From contig NCSJ02000235.1 in assembly GCA_002812745.2 (NCBI GenBank), positions 1 to 64,000 of the forward strand: a stretch of DNA of 64,000 bases, read 5' to 3'. The first letter of the stretch is position 1, and every line of letters starts with the position of its first letter. The notes under the pieces are model-generated. The model did not search any database. It was not told where the DNA came from and was given only the letters and a program-made list of their open reading frames with translations. The position numbers and the translations under genes were made by a program. Origin of the DNA: Scytalidium lignicola. Taxonomy: Eukaryota; Ascomycota; Leotiomycetes. Below are positions 33,335 to 44,284 of the stretch, one piece after another.

Positions 33335-34474
33335 ATGACCGAGCTTTCAATTCGTGAGACAGATCTTGGAGATGTTCGTGGTAAAGTTGCAGTTGTCACT
33401 GGTTTGTATTTTCTTAACTGAGCACTTGAGATTCATTTATAACACACGCATAGGCGGCGCCAGTGGAATCGGTAAAGCAATAACAAAATTACTCAATAGG
33501 TTGGGTGCAACCGTAGTGATCGGCGATCGCAAGGATCAGGACGGGGTAGCCCTTGAGAAGAAATTACCGTATGGCATTTGCTCTCTGTCCAAATTCAGTA
33601 TACACGCTCACAATTGTTACACCATTTAGATCTGTCAAATACATCAACTGCGATGTTACAGATTGGAAATCTTTGTCAACTGTCTTTGCTCAGACTAAAC
33701 TGAAATACAGCAAAATCGATCTTGTCTTTGCCAACGCGGGTATTGTGGAGAACAATACTGTTTTCGTTGATTCCTTCGATTCTGATGGAGGGTTAAGTCC
33801 ACCAGACTTATCCGTCATAGACGTTAACGTGAAAGGAGTTATAATGAGTATGTTTAGATTTTAAACGTCTGAATGTGGAAAACTGATTTTTCATGCAGCA
33901 TCAAAGCTTGCACTGCATTATTTTAACCAAAATAGCCCGCCAGGAGGGGGTCTAGTAATGACCGGGTCAACATCTAGCTATAATGAGCGGCCGAACCTGC
34001 CCATTTATTCAACAGCAAAACATGGGGTATAGATGCATAGCCTATCACCAAGCTATTTCTCTAATTGTGCCACCAGGTTGTTGGTCTGATGCGAGCTGTT
34101 CGAAACCTCGCTCCAGCATTGAACGTCACTGTTGGTTGCATTGCTCCGGGAGGAACAGGTGGGTTTCCGGGTCGTGGAATTGTTGGGATAGTATTAATCA
34201 ATGAATAGAATCCAACATGTTTCCTAACGAAGCAGCAGAAGCATTCAGAGCAAAAGGAATTCCAGTGAATAAAGCGTATTCAGTAGCGCTGGCTGCAGTT
34301 TTCCTAGCATCTAAACTCGAAAATAACGGAAAGTCTCTGACTGTTATAGGAGATAAATATACTGAGGTGGAAGGTCCTATCACAGATCTCCAACCACAGT
34401 GGTATGGGCAGTATAATACTAAAATGGCCAGGGATGCTGCGGATGTGCCGTTGGGTAGACTTACCAAGCTATGA
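33335..34474 (+). CDS. Short-chain dehydrogenase/reductase (SDR), copy 1
   Basis: Six exons in frame: 33,335-33,401, 33,454-33,568, 33,630-33,847, 33,899-34,026, 34,077-34,158 and 34,209-34,474; 291 aa, normal for a classical SDR. The Rossmann nucleotide site is T-G-G-A-S-G-I-G (exon 1/2 junction), with G-D-R-K at the end of beta 2. N-A-G lies in F-A-N-A-G-I, the catalytic Ser in T-G-S-T-S-S-Y, and the Y-x-x-x-K pair in Y-S-T-A-K. The substrate is unknown. Introns are 50-61 bp with GT-AG ends. It lies 0.7 kb upstream of a second SDR gene on the same strand; the two differ in intron positions and sequence, so they are not a recent tandem duplicate. Confidence 0.85.
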
Positions 34475-35172
34475 GCGGTTTATTCAAACATGATCTTTAT
34501 ACCAGCCCGCGGTTTAATACCCGCTTTATAGTATGTCTGGTGTGGAACTGGCTAAAAATACATTTCTGAGAAAGAATCTCTTTATCTAATTCTTATGTGC
34601 ACTTGTACCATCATAAACAATAGTTAATTTATGCGCTTTGTGTATTCCATAGTGGTTGAGTTATTAATTAGGCTAGTTGTGCAACGACCTCTATACGGAT
34701 AGGTAATTCGAAATTATATCATTACTAAGTATTAAAGGCTGTAACTTTTCAATTTATTTGTGGCAAACTTAAAAATCATGTGTTGGTCCGACAGTGTGAT
34801 AATCTGCAACCGTGCCACGCCTCGTTTCTTAGTATCACGAGGCTCTATAGACCAACTGCACACATACGTATCCACAACACCACAGCAACCCCACATCCCG
34901 GCAGCCCCGGAATGGACAGCCCACCCAAACATGATGTCAGTGGTAACTTTTCCAGTTTCGTAAAGTTTGCAAGAGCGGAACTCTTCGGCGGAACTCCTCA
35001 GATGACAAAGGAGTAGCGGCGGAGGTTGCTACTCACTGATGATTCTTAGCATTCTTCTTTTTGTAGTATATATTTATCCTTCCTTTAGCAAGGCACAATT
35101 TAAAAATCATCCTTGCGTTACATATTTTGACTACATTCTCTCTAATTTGACATTATTAGAATATCTGGTGAA
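34475..35172. other. Intergenic between two SDR genes
   Basis: Holds the 3' end of the first SDR and the promoter of the second. Open frames around 34,732-35,016 on both strands overlap each other and have no family features. No other gene seen. Confidence 0.4.
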
Positions 35173-36238
35173 ATGGCCATCTTAGGTGGTGATACTGTTG
35201 CCGGCTCGTTCACATCAACAATACATAAAACACCATACCCGGAAATATCTCCTTCCAATCCATCTCTATCACAAGCTGGAAAAACCGTCCTTGTAGTCGG
35301 AGGTAGCAAAGGTATTGGTCGTGCAATTGCAAAAGCTTTTGGCGATGCTTCCGCCTCTAAGGTAATTGTTCTCGGGCACGATCCCCAGGCAGTTACGTCA
35401 GCAACAACTGAGCTGCAGAACATGTTTGATAAGGCCAAGACTGAGATAATTGGGGAAGTATGTGACATTGCAGATCGGTCTAAAGTCACTAAACTTTGGT
35501 CTGGCTTCGAAGAGAGAGGTATTATTGTCGATGTTCTGGTTCTCGATGCTGTCCGAATTCCTAAATTTGGACCCGTTCTTGAGGTTGGCCAGCAGGAGCT
35601 TCGGGATAGTTTTGAAGTCAATTTTTGGGCTACTCTGGATTTCACAGAGAAGTTTTTCGATCAAATTAAGCGTAGTCCTAATGGGGAAAAGAAGGTTAGC
35701 ACAGATCAAATCACATATATTCACGCAAAAACATCACTAGCGCTGAACTAATAGGCAATTGTCAATGTTTCCACTATGGGGATCCATGATTTCGTAATCT
35801 CCGCCAGGCAACCTATTTACGCCATAACCAAAAATTCTTGTACTCTTCTTCTACAAATGATAGCGCTAGATACAAAAGTCTCAGATGTACAGATAGTCAG
35901 CTTTCACCCTGGTGCAATTTTTACACCGGGTGCCAGAAGTGTGGGTGAAGATGAAAGCTCACTTCCATGGGACGATGGTAAGCGGATGGTGTTGCTTAAT
36001 CAATATCGAATGGCCCCTCAGTTTTATTGTTTTGGAATTACGGATCGAGCTAATATTTCCGCTATTAGTAAACTTGCCAGGTCATTTTGCTGTTTGGGCA
36101 GCGTCTTCTGAAGCCTCATTTTTACACGGTCGCTTTGTTTGGGCATCCTGGGATGTAGATGAGCTGAAGAAAGGCAAGATTCGAGAACAAATTGATTCTG
36201 ATCCAGACTTTTTAAAAGTTGGAGTAAAGGGCTTGTAA
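35173..36238 (+). CDS. Short-chain dehydrogenase/reductase (SDR), copy 2
   Basis: Three exons in frame: 35,173-35,694, 35,755-35,977 and 36,069-36,238; 304 aa. The nucleotide-binding loop is V-V-G-G-S-K-G-I-G-R at about residues 41-50. The catalytic Ser is in V-N-V-S-T-M and the Y-x-x-x-K pair in Y-A-I-T-K; P-G of the cofactor-binding loop is in F-H-P-G-A-I. In place of the usual N-A-G the protein has L-D-A-V, a change seen in some fungal SDRs. The C-terminal F-V-W-A-S-W-D-V-D-E-L block is characteristic of fungal NAD(P)-binding SDRs found in accessory and secondary-metabolite regions. No PKS, NRPS or terpene gene is nearby, so a cluster role is not supported. Confidence 0.85.
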
Positions 36239-37165
36239 TATGCTGTGTTCGAGTCTAAACTTTCATTTAAATAGACTCCTCTCAATGTTTAGGTGTATAA
36301 ATCAATAAAGAAACAAATCTTCTAAGCTGATATACATTGTAATCTAGTTCCTCAACCTGAAAGAGGCCCTATTACTTAATATATCATGTCAACTCTCATT
36401 CAATTCTGTCTAGACTATCAAGTCTATTTAGGTATAGTGTAGTTACTCATTGTTTTGGCCAATGACTTTGCGCATACTCTCAGGGCTCCTTGGTGCGTTA
36501 TATATGTGCGTGCTAATAATAGGGCACTGTTAGGTTGCATATGCACAGAGTGAAGGAAGACTAGGTAATTGCAAGAGTTACTACACAGCGATGGAGTAGG
36601 GACATATAACCATGGCTCGGCTATAAAATAGAATAGAAGATTGTCTCCGAACCCTTGAAATATAGGGGAGAGATGGGGTTTATATAACTGAAGAAATCCG
36701 ATGGCTGCAGTCACTGTTCCGCTCGATGCCGCTGCCGCCCCCACTGGCATGCATCCGCGTGACACCGACGTTGAAGACAGAAAAGAAAGAAGCCAATCCA
36801 TTAGCCAACCCAACAATACAGTAGGAAAAAATATTAAAAGCATGAGAGCACCCCAATTATTCTGATGTAGAAGCCTGAACTGTTTTATGTTTTATGTTCA
36901 ATATTTTGCAATCCCATACGTAACAAAGCGTGGCAATAAACTGAAAGCTGGTATGTATAACAAAAGCTGCATAGGATAGATCGTTGCTTCTGTGGCTGTG
37001 CACATGATTTGAACACAAATGGTGTCTTCTGACTCCAGATACGGCGTGAACTGCCAGTGTGAGCGAGCCTCTGGGACATCACCGTTCTCTCGTCTTAAGA
37101 ACACAACAGAACTCTATTAACTGCGGTGTTTCTTCGTAGTTGGACACACTAGACGCATGATAATC
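36239..37165. other. Intergenic; one doubtful minus-strand frame
   Basis: A 139-codon minus-strand frame at 36,424-36,843 begins with a real ATG and a strongly hydrophobic N-terminus followed by an Ala/Ser-rich stretch. It has no family features and its second half looks random, so I do not call it a gene. The rest shows nothing. Confidence 0.35.
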
Positions 37166-37345
37166 TCAACACCGTCGCCGTCCGCCCATTGGTCGTCCAT
37201 GAAATGTCCGTCGCATGCCCATTCGAGGACCCGTTGGCATCATAACAACAGGGCGAGGGGCCATTATAGGGACAACAGGGGCCATGGGGGCAATTCCGAC
37301 GTGACGGCGGTGATGCATATGAGGATGACTCATTCCGCAGCCCAT
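37166..37345 (-). CDS. Small Met/His/Arg/Pro-rich protein, 59 aa
   Basis: Minus-strand frame from ATG at 37,345 to TGA at 37,166. The N-terminus M-G-C-G-M-S-H-P-H-M-H-H-R-R-H is dense in Met, His and Cys, possible soft-metal (copper) ligands. The rest alternates P-x-x-P and basic residues (M-A-P-R-P-V-V-M-M-P, R-P-M-G-G-R-R-R-C). The composition is too biased and ordered for random sequence of this base composition, but codon evidence in 59 residues is limited. It could also be the last exon of a larger gene, since AACAAG precedes the ATG like an acceptor. Not a recognised family. Confidence 0.4.
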   Translation of the reverse strand: MGCGMSHPHMHHRRHVGIAPMAPVVPIMAPRPVVMMPTGPRMGMRRTFHGRPMGGRRRC

Positions 37346-37510
37346 TTCTTGTTGAGTGTTAATAAGAAATAATAAGGAAGATAAATGGGGCAGTCAATTG
37401 ATGACAAGAGGGTATTTGACGGACATGATCCATTTTGTAGTGTCGTGGTTAATGTGCTCTTAGTCACAACCAAGCGTGGCTAGAGCGGATGACGTAGACA
37501 CTAAAATCTA

Positions 37511-37837
37511 CTACAAAATCAGCGAAAAGCGTACGTCAATAGTTTTAACAACTACAATACTTAATTTTATACAAATTAAGTTCTCATATGTGTATTAAAT
37601 GTTCAATAGTATATAATTATTTTTACATAAATGTAATCATCAATGAATAACACAAAATGCTTTGATTATAAGGCATTTTTAGTTTTTTCATTAATTTTTT
37701 AATATTCATAACATTTAACTTATAAAATATTCAAAATATATGATCAAGATATATGTATCTATTTTATATTAAAGCTAGAGCTTTCTTTATGATGTCGTTG
37801 TTGAGTTATTAATGTACGCTTTTCGCTGATTTTACAG
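37511..37837. mobile_element. MITE of Tc1/mariner (pogo/Fot) type, 327 bp
   Basis: Ends are CTACAAAATCAGCG at 37,511 and CTGATTTTACAG at 37,837, inverted repeats sharing AAAATCAGCGAAAAGCGTAC, with imperfect similarity continuing to about 55 bp (AATA..AACAAC). Both sides carry TA (37,509-37,510 and 37,838-37,839), the expected target duplication. The interior is AT-rich with no open frame. It is older than the 15.5-kb MITE because its arms have diverged. Confidence 0.75.
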
Positions 37838-39559
37838 TATCCCCAGAAATGGAGTCACTTATGCAGATTTATACAAATTATACTTTTATGACAGGGGTTC
37901 TTTGATTTTAATGGCTCGGTTAATTATACAATATCCCGTTGAGCATAAAACTCTAATTACAGCAAAATTACAAGTATATACACCAATCGGATTTCTTCGC
38001 TTAGGCTTATGCATATGCATGAGTAACTCCATCTCTGGCGGTCAAGGGGATAAATTTGAGGCAACAACGCTAAAATAGGCCAATTTGGCCTGTGGGGCCT
38101 GAGGAGATACAACTTAAACTCAACTTAAACTCAACTCAATATTTACAACTCAAACTCAACTCAATATTTACAACTCAAACTCAACTCAATTAAATTTAAG
38201 TTAAATGAAGTTGTTGAGTTTTTATTTTACACACCTTAACACTAGAAAATGCATAATTATTAATTTAAAAGTGATAGCGGTTTTTAAGCAAGTAGTAGAT
38301 AGTCAACTATAAAAGATTACTTAACCTTTTATAAACAATTCTTAATTAGTATTAAATGAGACGGCAAGTCTGCATCAGGAAACCGCGACCTTCTACACTG
38401 GGAAACGCAGTACACATGGGCCTCTCGCCGCCTGAGCAGGTATAAGAGCTCGTGCTGCCCTTCATTTCAACATCCTTCTTGCCAGTTTTCTTTCTTCAAA
38501 CTCTCTTCCTTCTCTGCTGCCCAACACTCTGCCGCTGCCAACGCTGGTAATCTTTACGCTTTGACTTGCAATTGCATTTTTGCACACGCCTTCGTCTTCA
38601 GCCCTTCTGCCTAGTCTGTGCTAGCCTCCTGAACAGCCTGGATTTACAGCTGCTAGTTGCGATTTATACGCTCAGCACAATCCTTCTAATCAACACTTTT
38701 CAATTTCGATGCTGTTGACAGTCCTCAATGTGCTAATCTCGGAATTGCCATGGTGTTGGCTGAGATATGAGCCCGGTCAGCTCTAGGCACTTTCAATCTG
38801 CCTCACTGTCATGCTATCATGCTTATAATTCCCTCCAGAAGGAGAAGGATGATATGTGCTATAAGCTTGGGCATATTTCAAAAATAACACTTGTTCAATC
38901 ACAAAAATGCTACAGTTTAACATGGCTGGATTGACATCTGGCCATAATTCAACTAGATAGTAAAGATAGCTTAAAAGATGAAGTTAGCATTGTATTAGTA
39001 AGAATCTTCTTCGTAACAACTGAGTTAAGCAAATAGTTTAGGCTAATTCAAAAATAATCAAGATTATACAAAGATTGTTAAAAGCATTGCTTAAGTAGTC
39101 TTGTACTCAATTGATTAGATGTCAAAGATGGAAATAATAAACATACATCTGCAGTTGAAAAATTTAAATAAGCGGATAGTAAAGCTTTTAAAGTTATGTA
39201 GACCTTTTTCCTTTACAATTAACATTGTCTCTTACTTTACTTTTCTATTAACACTTTCTAACTTAAGAAATTGTACTACTATTCATTAGCTATTATTTAT
39301 ATACAGTTTCAAGTATTGTAAGCCAGATATAATTCTTGAGGATTCTGATTTTTGCAACTACAACAAGTTTTCCTCAGCATAGAATCTAATGCATGATCAA
39401 CTAAGGCTAAGAGAAGTAAAGAAAAGGTTTTAGCAGAAATTATAGCATAAGGTAATACAAAGGAAAGGAAGGAAGAAGGAGAGAAAGTAATGAGTTTTAA
39501 TAAGTTTACAACAAGCTATATATAATAAGACAAACGTATNAAAAAGCCTTAAAATGTTC
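37838..39559. other. Repeat-rich non-coding stretch
   Basis: Includes a 25-bp tandem repeat (separate entry), a GC-richer segment at 38,360-38,800 with TATAAGAG at 38,441 followed by a CT-rich tract (promoter-like, but no coding frame follows), and AT-rich DNA from 38,880 to 39,550 with a single N before A5 at about 39,540. No gene found. Confidence 0.4.
38132..38191. repeat. 25-bp tandem repeat
   Basis: Two full units beginning CAACTCAATATTTACAACTC at 38,132 and 38,157, and a partial third at 38,182. It is preceded by shorter CAACTTAAACT repeats from about 38,109. The unit is purine-poor on +. Confidence 0.75.
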
Positions 39560-39818
39560 TGTTGACTGGAAACGCAGGAATACAGAACCACTATTGTATT
39601 GATTGCTTAAGGAGTCTACAACTACAGCAGATTCTATATATACAGAGAGTTACGGCCGTAAAACCGTTATGGTCAACAGTTACGGTCGTACAGGCACCCG
39701 TAGGGTGCCTATAGTTGCCTACAGTGGTAGCCTACCGTAAACCCTATCCGTAAGCCCTAGCATAGGCAACCGTAAGAACACTGTGAAGTGGCATCCGTAA
39801 ACTCCAAATATTGCAACA
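39560..39818 (-). repeat. Solo-LTR-like unit with CCGTAA repeats
   Basis: Read on minus it starts TGTTGCAATATTTGG and ends CCAGTCAACA, giving TGTTG..CAACA termini. It has a TATA-like CTGTATATATAGAATC box followed by an AATCAATACAATA run as in copia-type LTRs. Repeated CCGTAA/TTACGG words and a GGCACCC/GGGTGCC hairpin occupy the middle. No target-site duplication or internal domain is visible, so it may be a solo LTR or a truncated end. Confidence 0.45.
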
Positions 39819-40147
39819 GATTATCAGTCTTGATTAAATGGCTACTTCACTTTGTGTAGTCAGACCCTGACAATTACATGGTACTTAGAACTTGATCAGA
39901 TGACTAGACTTAATGAACCACTCCTGAACGTATAGCCTTACTTAAAAGTATAAGATATTAAGTTAAGCTTGCATTAGTATCAGACTGTAAGGATAGACCG
40001 CCGATTTGGCTGTTTATACACTAAAAACCACTGATTCTGCAATAATAATGCGCTGTATATGACAGAGTCTATTGTACAGCAAGAGCCAATGAATAAAAGC
40101 CATGCATTCGGAACCCGTCCCCAACGCCTTCGCCATGAAGGAAATAT
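39819..40147. other. Intergenic
   Basis: Lies downstream of the 40.1-kb SDR gene. No gene or repeat identified. Confidence 0.4.
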
Positions 40148-41267
40148 TTACCATGCCGTGTGGCCACCATCGACAACCAGGCTACTGGCGGTCATGAAAC
40201 TGCTCGCATCGCTCAGGAGAAACAGAGCAGGGCCTTTAAATTCTTCTGTGGCTGATAATCGACCCATCATATTCTCCTCTTCCCAATTTTTTTTGAGACT
40301 TGGATCTTCCCTAAAGTTCTCCTCCACCATAGGGGTCACGATATGTCCAGGACAAAGCGAATTAACGCGAATGCATCTGCATCCCTCCACATCCATCCTC
40401 CCCCACTCCATTGCCAGACTTCTCCCTAGTTGTACGACAGCTGCTTTGGATGAGTTATAGACTGATGAGAGCAACCCCTTGTTCGCAATGAACCCACTCA
40501 TACTAGCAATAAGTACAATCGAACCCTCGCACTTGTACTTGACCATTTGCTTCGCAGCGCAGGTTGCGGCCATAAAAACTCCTGTATAATTGATGTCCAA
40601 CATCGTCTCAATATCTTCCTTGCTGCACTCCACAGCCGGTTTGATTTGTTGCACAGCGGCTGCTGTTACTAGTCCATCAAGTCTGCCACTATCTTTTGAG
40701 ACACCTTCAATCACCTCCTCTAGGTCTTTCTGGTTCCTGACATCAACACGCCTGTAGTGAAGGGAACCACCACTTTTCGGGTCTGCACGAGCCTGGGCAA
40801 AAGCGAACTCCTCATCTGGTTCTGGTAGACGATCAAGGCAATAGGCTAAGATATATATTAATATACCTTGAATAGATCGCGATCCGTTGTTATTTGAGCT
40901 GCGTACCTTTTCCTCCAGCTTCAGCAACTCCCTCTGCTATCATCAAGCCCAATCCTCGTCCACCACCTGTTACAATGAATACCTTGCCATGCACATTAAA
41001 TTGATCGAAAAGCCGTTTAGAAGCTGATTTCTGTTCTGGGGTACTATATCTTCGTAGTTGTGACACAGTTGGTAGAGAGCTCCATTTCTGCGGTCTTGTT
41101 GTCTGATCAAATGACAACTGTTGTGATCTAGCATCTGTTCGTAATCCTCTATTTGAGTTGGAAGTGTAGCTAGAGCTGCATGAAGACAGTGCGACCATGC
41201 GAGGCCCAACTGGAAGGCGTGCAACTTGCCCGTATCGAAGGCGTTTGAGAGAGATTTGGGACTTCAT
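40148..41267 (-). CDS. Short-chain dehydrogenase/reductase with N-terminal extension
   Basis: Two minus-strand exons in frame, 41,267-40,907 and 40,845-40,148; 352 aa. Residues 1-90 are rich in Arg, Ser and Thr with almost no acidic residues, consistent with a mitochondrial targeting peptide. The SDR core then starts: V-T-G-G-G-R-G-L-G (nucleotide loop), C-L-D-R at the end of beta 2, T-A-A-A in place of N-A-G, catalytic Ser in I-A-S-M-S-G-F, Y-N-S-S-K as Y-x-x-x-K, and L-C-P-G-H-I-V-T-P. It ends V-V-D-G-G-H-T-A-W, the classical SDR terminus of polyol/gluconate dehydrogenase-like enzymes. The substrate is unknown. The intron is 61 bp, phase 1. Confidence 0.88.
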
Positions 41268-42289
41268 TTCTGGAGGTGAGAAGAGTTATTTTCGCAAGGG
41301 CAGGTGACTCTCGAAAATTGCAGAGGATGCAGTATTTATATAAGAGAAGTACATACTGTAACTTATGAACAAGCTCTGTTTGTTTACAATACCAGGCTAC
41401 TTACCGACTTGATCTGTGCAATCCATAATACGTCACAGGGTGTTGATGTAGTGATCAGCGACCGTGACGTCAGCGTTCTCTCGCCTTTTATGACCATTCG
41501 AAATCTTTCTTCTCTCTCCAAGACTATAAGGGTAATTATGGGCTTGGCATGGTGACTCTTGGTTGCATTTAGAGGCCATGGGCCCAATAAGAGAAGGCAT
41601 TCCGATCTTACCTCTTGGGGCTTTACTGGGTGGATACAAAGCGGATATAACTCCTTTGAAAGTCGATGTTTGTAGACATGGGAATGTTGAAATCCGATAT
41701 CTGCCATTACCGAAATGAGATCTTCTAGTGCTCCGACTCGCAAACTTAACGTAATGACATTGCATGTTAAGATTTTTTCGCGAGATTACGGAGTACAGGT
41801 AATTATGTTTAGCCAAGTGACTCGCGAAACAGAGGTAAAATTCAACCCATAAATTAACGTCAGCAATAGAGTACTAATTTAATACTGTATTAATATAGCA
41901 ATTACTCATGCAATGGCACGCTTCTTTTGTATTCTTTTCAACTTACTCTTTTTTTTTTCGGCCACGGATATCCCGTGTACTATACAGCTCTTCTACACAT
42001 GCTGATCTTGAAAAAGGGCCGGGCATGTGAAAAGCCTCTTCAAGCCAAGCTTATCCATATGGCTATTAGAAGAGCCCATTTAAAATCTTTGAAAAATAAC
42101 TTTTATCCCAATTCCATCTGTTTTATTTTACATAGATTGACGAGAATATCATAATTATTCATGCCGTCGACTTAAGCAGCCTCATTTAGGCCTGCTCTCA
42201 CAGCCTCAAACATAAAGGGTTCCCTACGCAACATAACTTTTGAGCTCCATACGCCATAAATGTTTTTTAGATCTCATAATCCAATCTTA
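41268..42289. other. Intergenic, no gene supported
   Basis: Minus-strand frames of 119 and 127 codons overlap each other at 41,384-41,816 and show no conserved composition. 41,304-41,555 on + also lacks features. Upstream region of the SDR gene on one side, 3' flank of the NmrA-like gene on the other. Confidence 0.4.
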
Positions 42290-43575
42290 TTAGATATCAA
42301 CTGGACTTTCCCCATTCGTCTTCCTCCTCTTACTTGGCTGCTCTGCTGGCTTAAACTCCTCTGCATAAATTTTGAAAAATTCCACTGGTTCCTGCGGATG
42401 CTGGCCGGTAATATCATGGAATGCACATGTTGAAATGTAGTTTGTCTTGCCTTCTTTGACCAGAGAGTAGTATTCGAGGAGGTACTGAAGCTCCGAGGCA
42501 TCTGATGCTGCCTGTGCGTGCAAGACTCGCTTTGCTTCAGCTCTAGAGTTAATCAGCCCAGATTAGTATTTCGTAGTCACTAATATATGCTGGGAATGGG
42601 TAAAATATATTCTGAAACGGGCTGTACTACGTACTCTGAAATATCTTCGAATCTCATGTCGACATCTAAAGCTTGTCTAGCAGCCTCGGCCAGTTCCTCC
42701 CCAGCAGCGAGCATAGGTCCTGAAATAGAATGAGCATATCACCGCAGAAGTGTAAAAGTCCTAGTGTCTTACCAGTTGCCAAGATTAGCTGACCACGATG
42801 TTTGTCATCGAATCCATGTTTGCCTTTGCCTGAGAGAACGTGGGCAACAACAAGCGCAATATCCTGAGCAGGTCAGGCAAATATTATATTGAAATAGACA
42901 AGCTCCGTTACTTACTCCAAGGGCAACAGGTGCAAACTTGTGAGATTTTCCAATTGGCAATGGTAAAATTCCTTCTTTTGCCTGTGGACTGTAATTTAAC
43001 AAGTTCTCTGCATAGAATCCTGCTCTATACAGGAAACGACGTTAGTTCCGTTCGGCATAGATCTCGACATATACCATAGACGAGATTTACAAATGTCTCT
43101 CTCACCTGACAACTACTGGAGAAGTCCCAGTTGATGTATCAGCGTCGCCCTTAGTATCCAACACCAGCTGTTCAATATCGATAAATTCACGGAGCCGTGG
43201 CTGTTTTTGTCTCTCTGCCATATCGGCCCCCACAGAGCTGATCAAACAAACGTTTGGAATACCGGCTTGCTTAGCAGCTGTAACCAGCTCGACAGTAATA
43301 TCGAATTTATCCTTGTGTGTTGGTGGAATCACACATATGGTATCAGCCCCAGAACCCTTCAATGTGTTGACCATATCCTTGACTCGGCCAGGCTTGTGTG
43401 GAACGACTTCCACACCCAGCTTCTCAAGTTGTTTACATTTGGCTGAGTGCGGGTGCAGGCTCAATCCACTGACAGAATCAACCTTGCTGGAGAATTGGGG
43501 GTTGCTAACGAGCAGTTCGGCAATCAGGAAGCCAGTTTGGCCGTCGATAGCAGAAATGCAGACATCTCGCGACAT
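42290..43575 (-). CDS. NmrA-like NAD(P)-binding protein
   Basis: Five minus-strand exons in frame: 43,575-43,106, 43,024-42,916, 42,863-42,773, 42,719-42,635 and 42,542-42,290; 335 aa. The N-terminal Rossmann motif is A-I-D-G-Q-T-G-F-L-I, the degenerate GxxGxxG of the NmrA/HSCARG atypical SDR family. It is followed by I-C-V-I-P-P, V-C-L-I-S-S-V-G-A-D and the Y-A-E-N-L region. Such proteins sense or use NAD(P) and include nitrogen-metabolite regulators and oxidoreductases; the Y-x-x-x-K pair of classical SDRs is absent. The C-terminus ends in a basic K-R-R-K-T tail. All introns have canonical ends. Confidence 0.85.
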
Positions 43576-44284
43576 TGTGAATTTTCAGAAATTGGATTGA
43601 GAGGCTTGATGTAAAAGGCATGAAACCGTGCCTCTCTGCCCATGGTCGCAGTGTTTTTAGCCCACGGTATTATAGTTGACATTATTTCCCGATACGTCAC
43701 AGATGATGACGTTAGAGAGAGATAGAGACATCGCTAGATACAGTACTTTTGCTTCTTCCCGCGGCTGAAAGAGAAGAAGGATCAATGCTTGACGGTTTCA
43801 CGACTTGGCAGAAAATGGTGAAAAATCATGTGCTTCTTCTCTGCAAAACCCATGCCGCACAAACTATGGTTGAACTGGTGATGGGTCGAACCACGGTCGG
43901 CAGCCTCGGGAATGTCATTGAGCCTCCTGACGTCTTGTGCAGTGACAAGCCCTCAATTTACCCCAGTCGATACGAGACACCATGTAACTCTGATGATTGA
44001 CCTTGCTGCAAGTATTCTGACTTTGTGTGATGCTTCTCAACGGCGATTGGTCTGCGGAGGAAAAGCGCTGTTGCGGATCACCAGTGACGTCAATGGTATC
44101 ACGGATCTTGGACAGGCTTATAGGACCGCAAGTTATTTGGCTCTTGATGCCTCGCCATAAAGCTTAGGTTCACGCCCCGTCTCAATTCATATCAATCCAG
44201 TCAACCTAGCTTCACAGACAAGAGCAGCAATCCTAGAGGTCCAATATATACCAGGTCAATTCTTAATTAGCTGCCATAATAATT
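43576..44284. other. Divergent intergenic region
   Basis: Between the minus NmrA-like gene and the plus small membrane protein gene. Overlapping frames at 43,749-44,160 show no domain or conserved motif, and I leave them uncalled. Confidence 0.4.

Noticed and set aside
31179..36238. Secondary-metabolite cluster (MFS plus two SDR genes)
   Set aside because: No PKS, NRPS, terpene synthase or cluster regulator is present, and the MFS gene is dead.
36424..36843. 139-codon minus-strand gene with hydrophobic N-terminus
   Set aside because: It has a real ATG but no domain, and the C-terminal half looks random.
41384..41816. Two overlapping minus-strand frames of 119 and 127 codons
   Set aside because: They overlap in different frames, with no conserved composition or motifs.
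43749..44160. Two overlapping plus-strand frames
   Set aside because: No domain, no consistent splice path joining them and no protein-like conservation.
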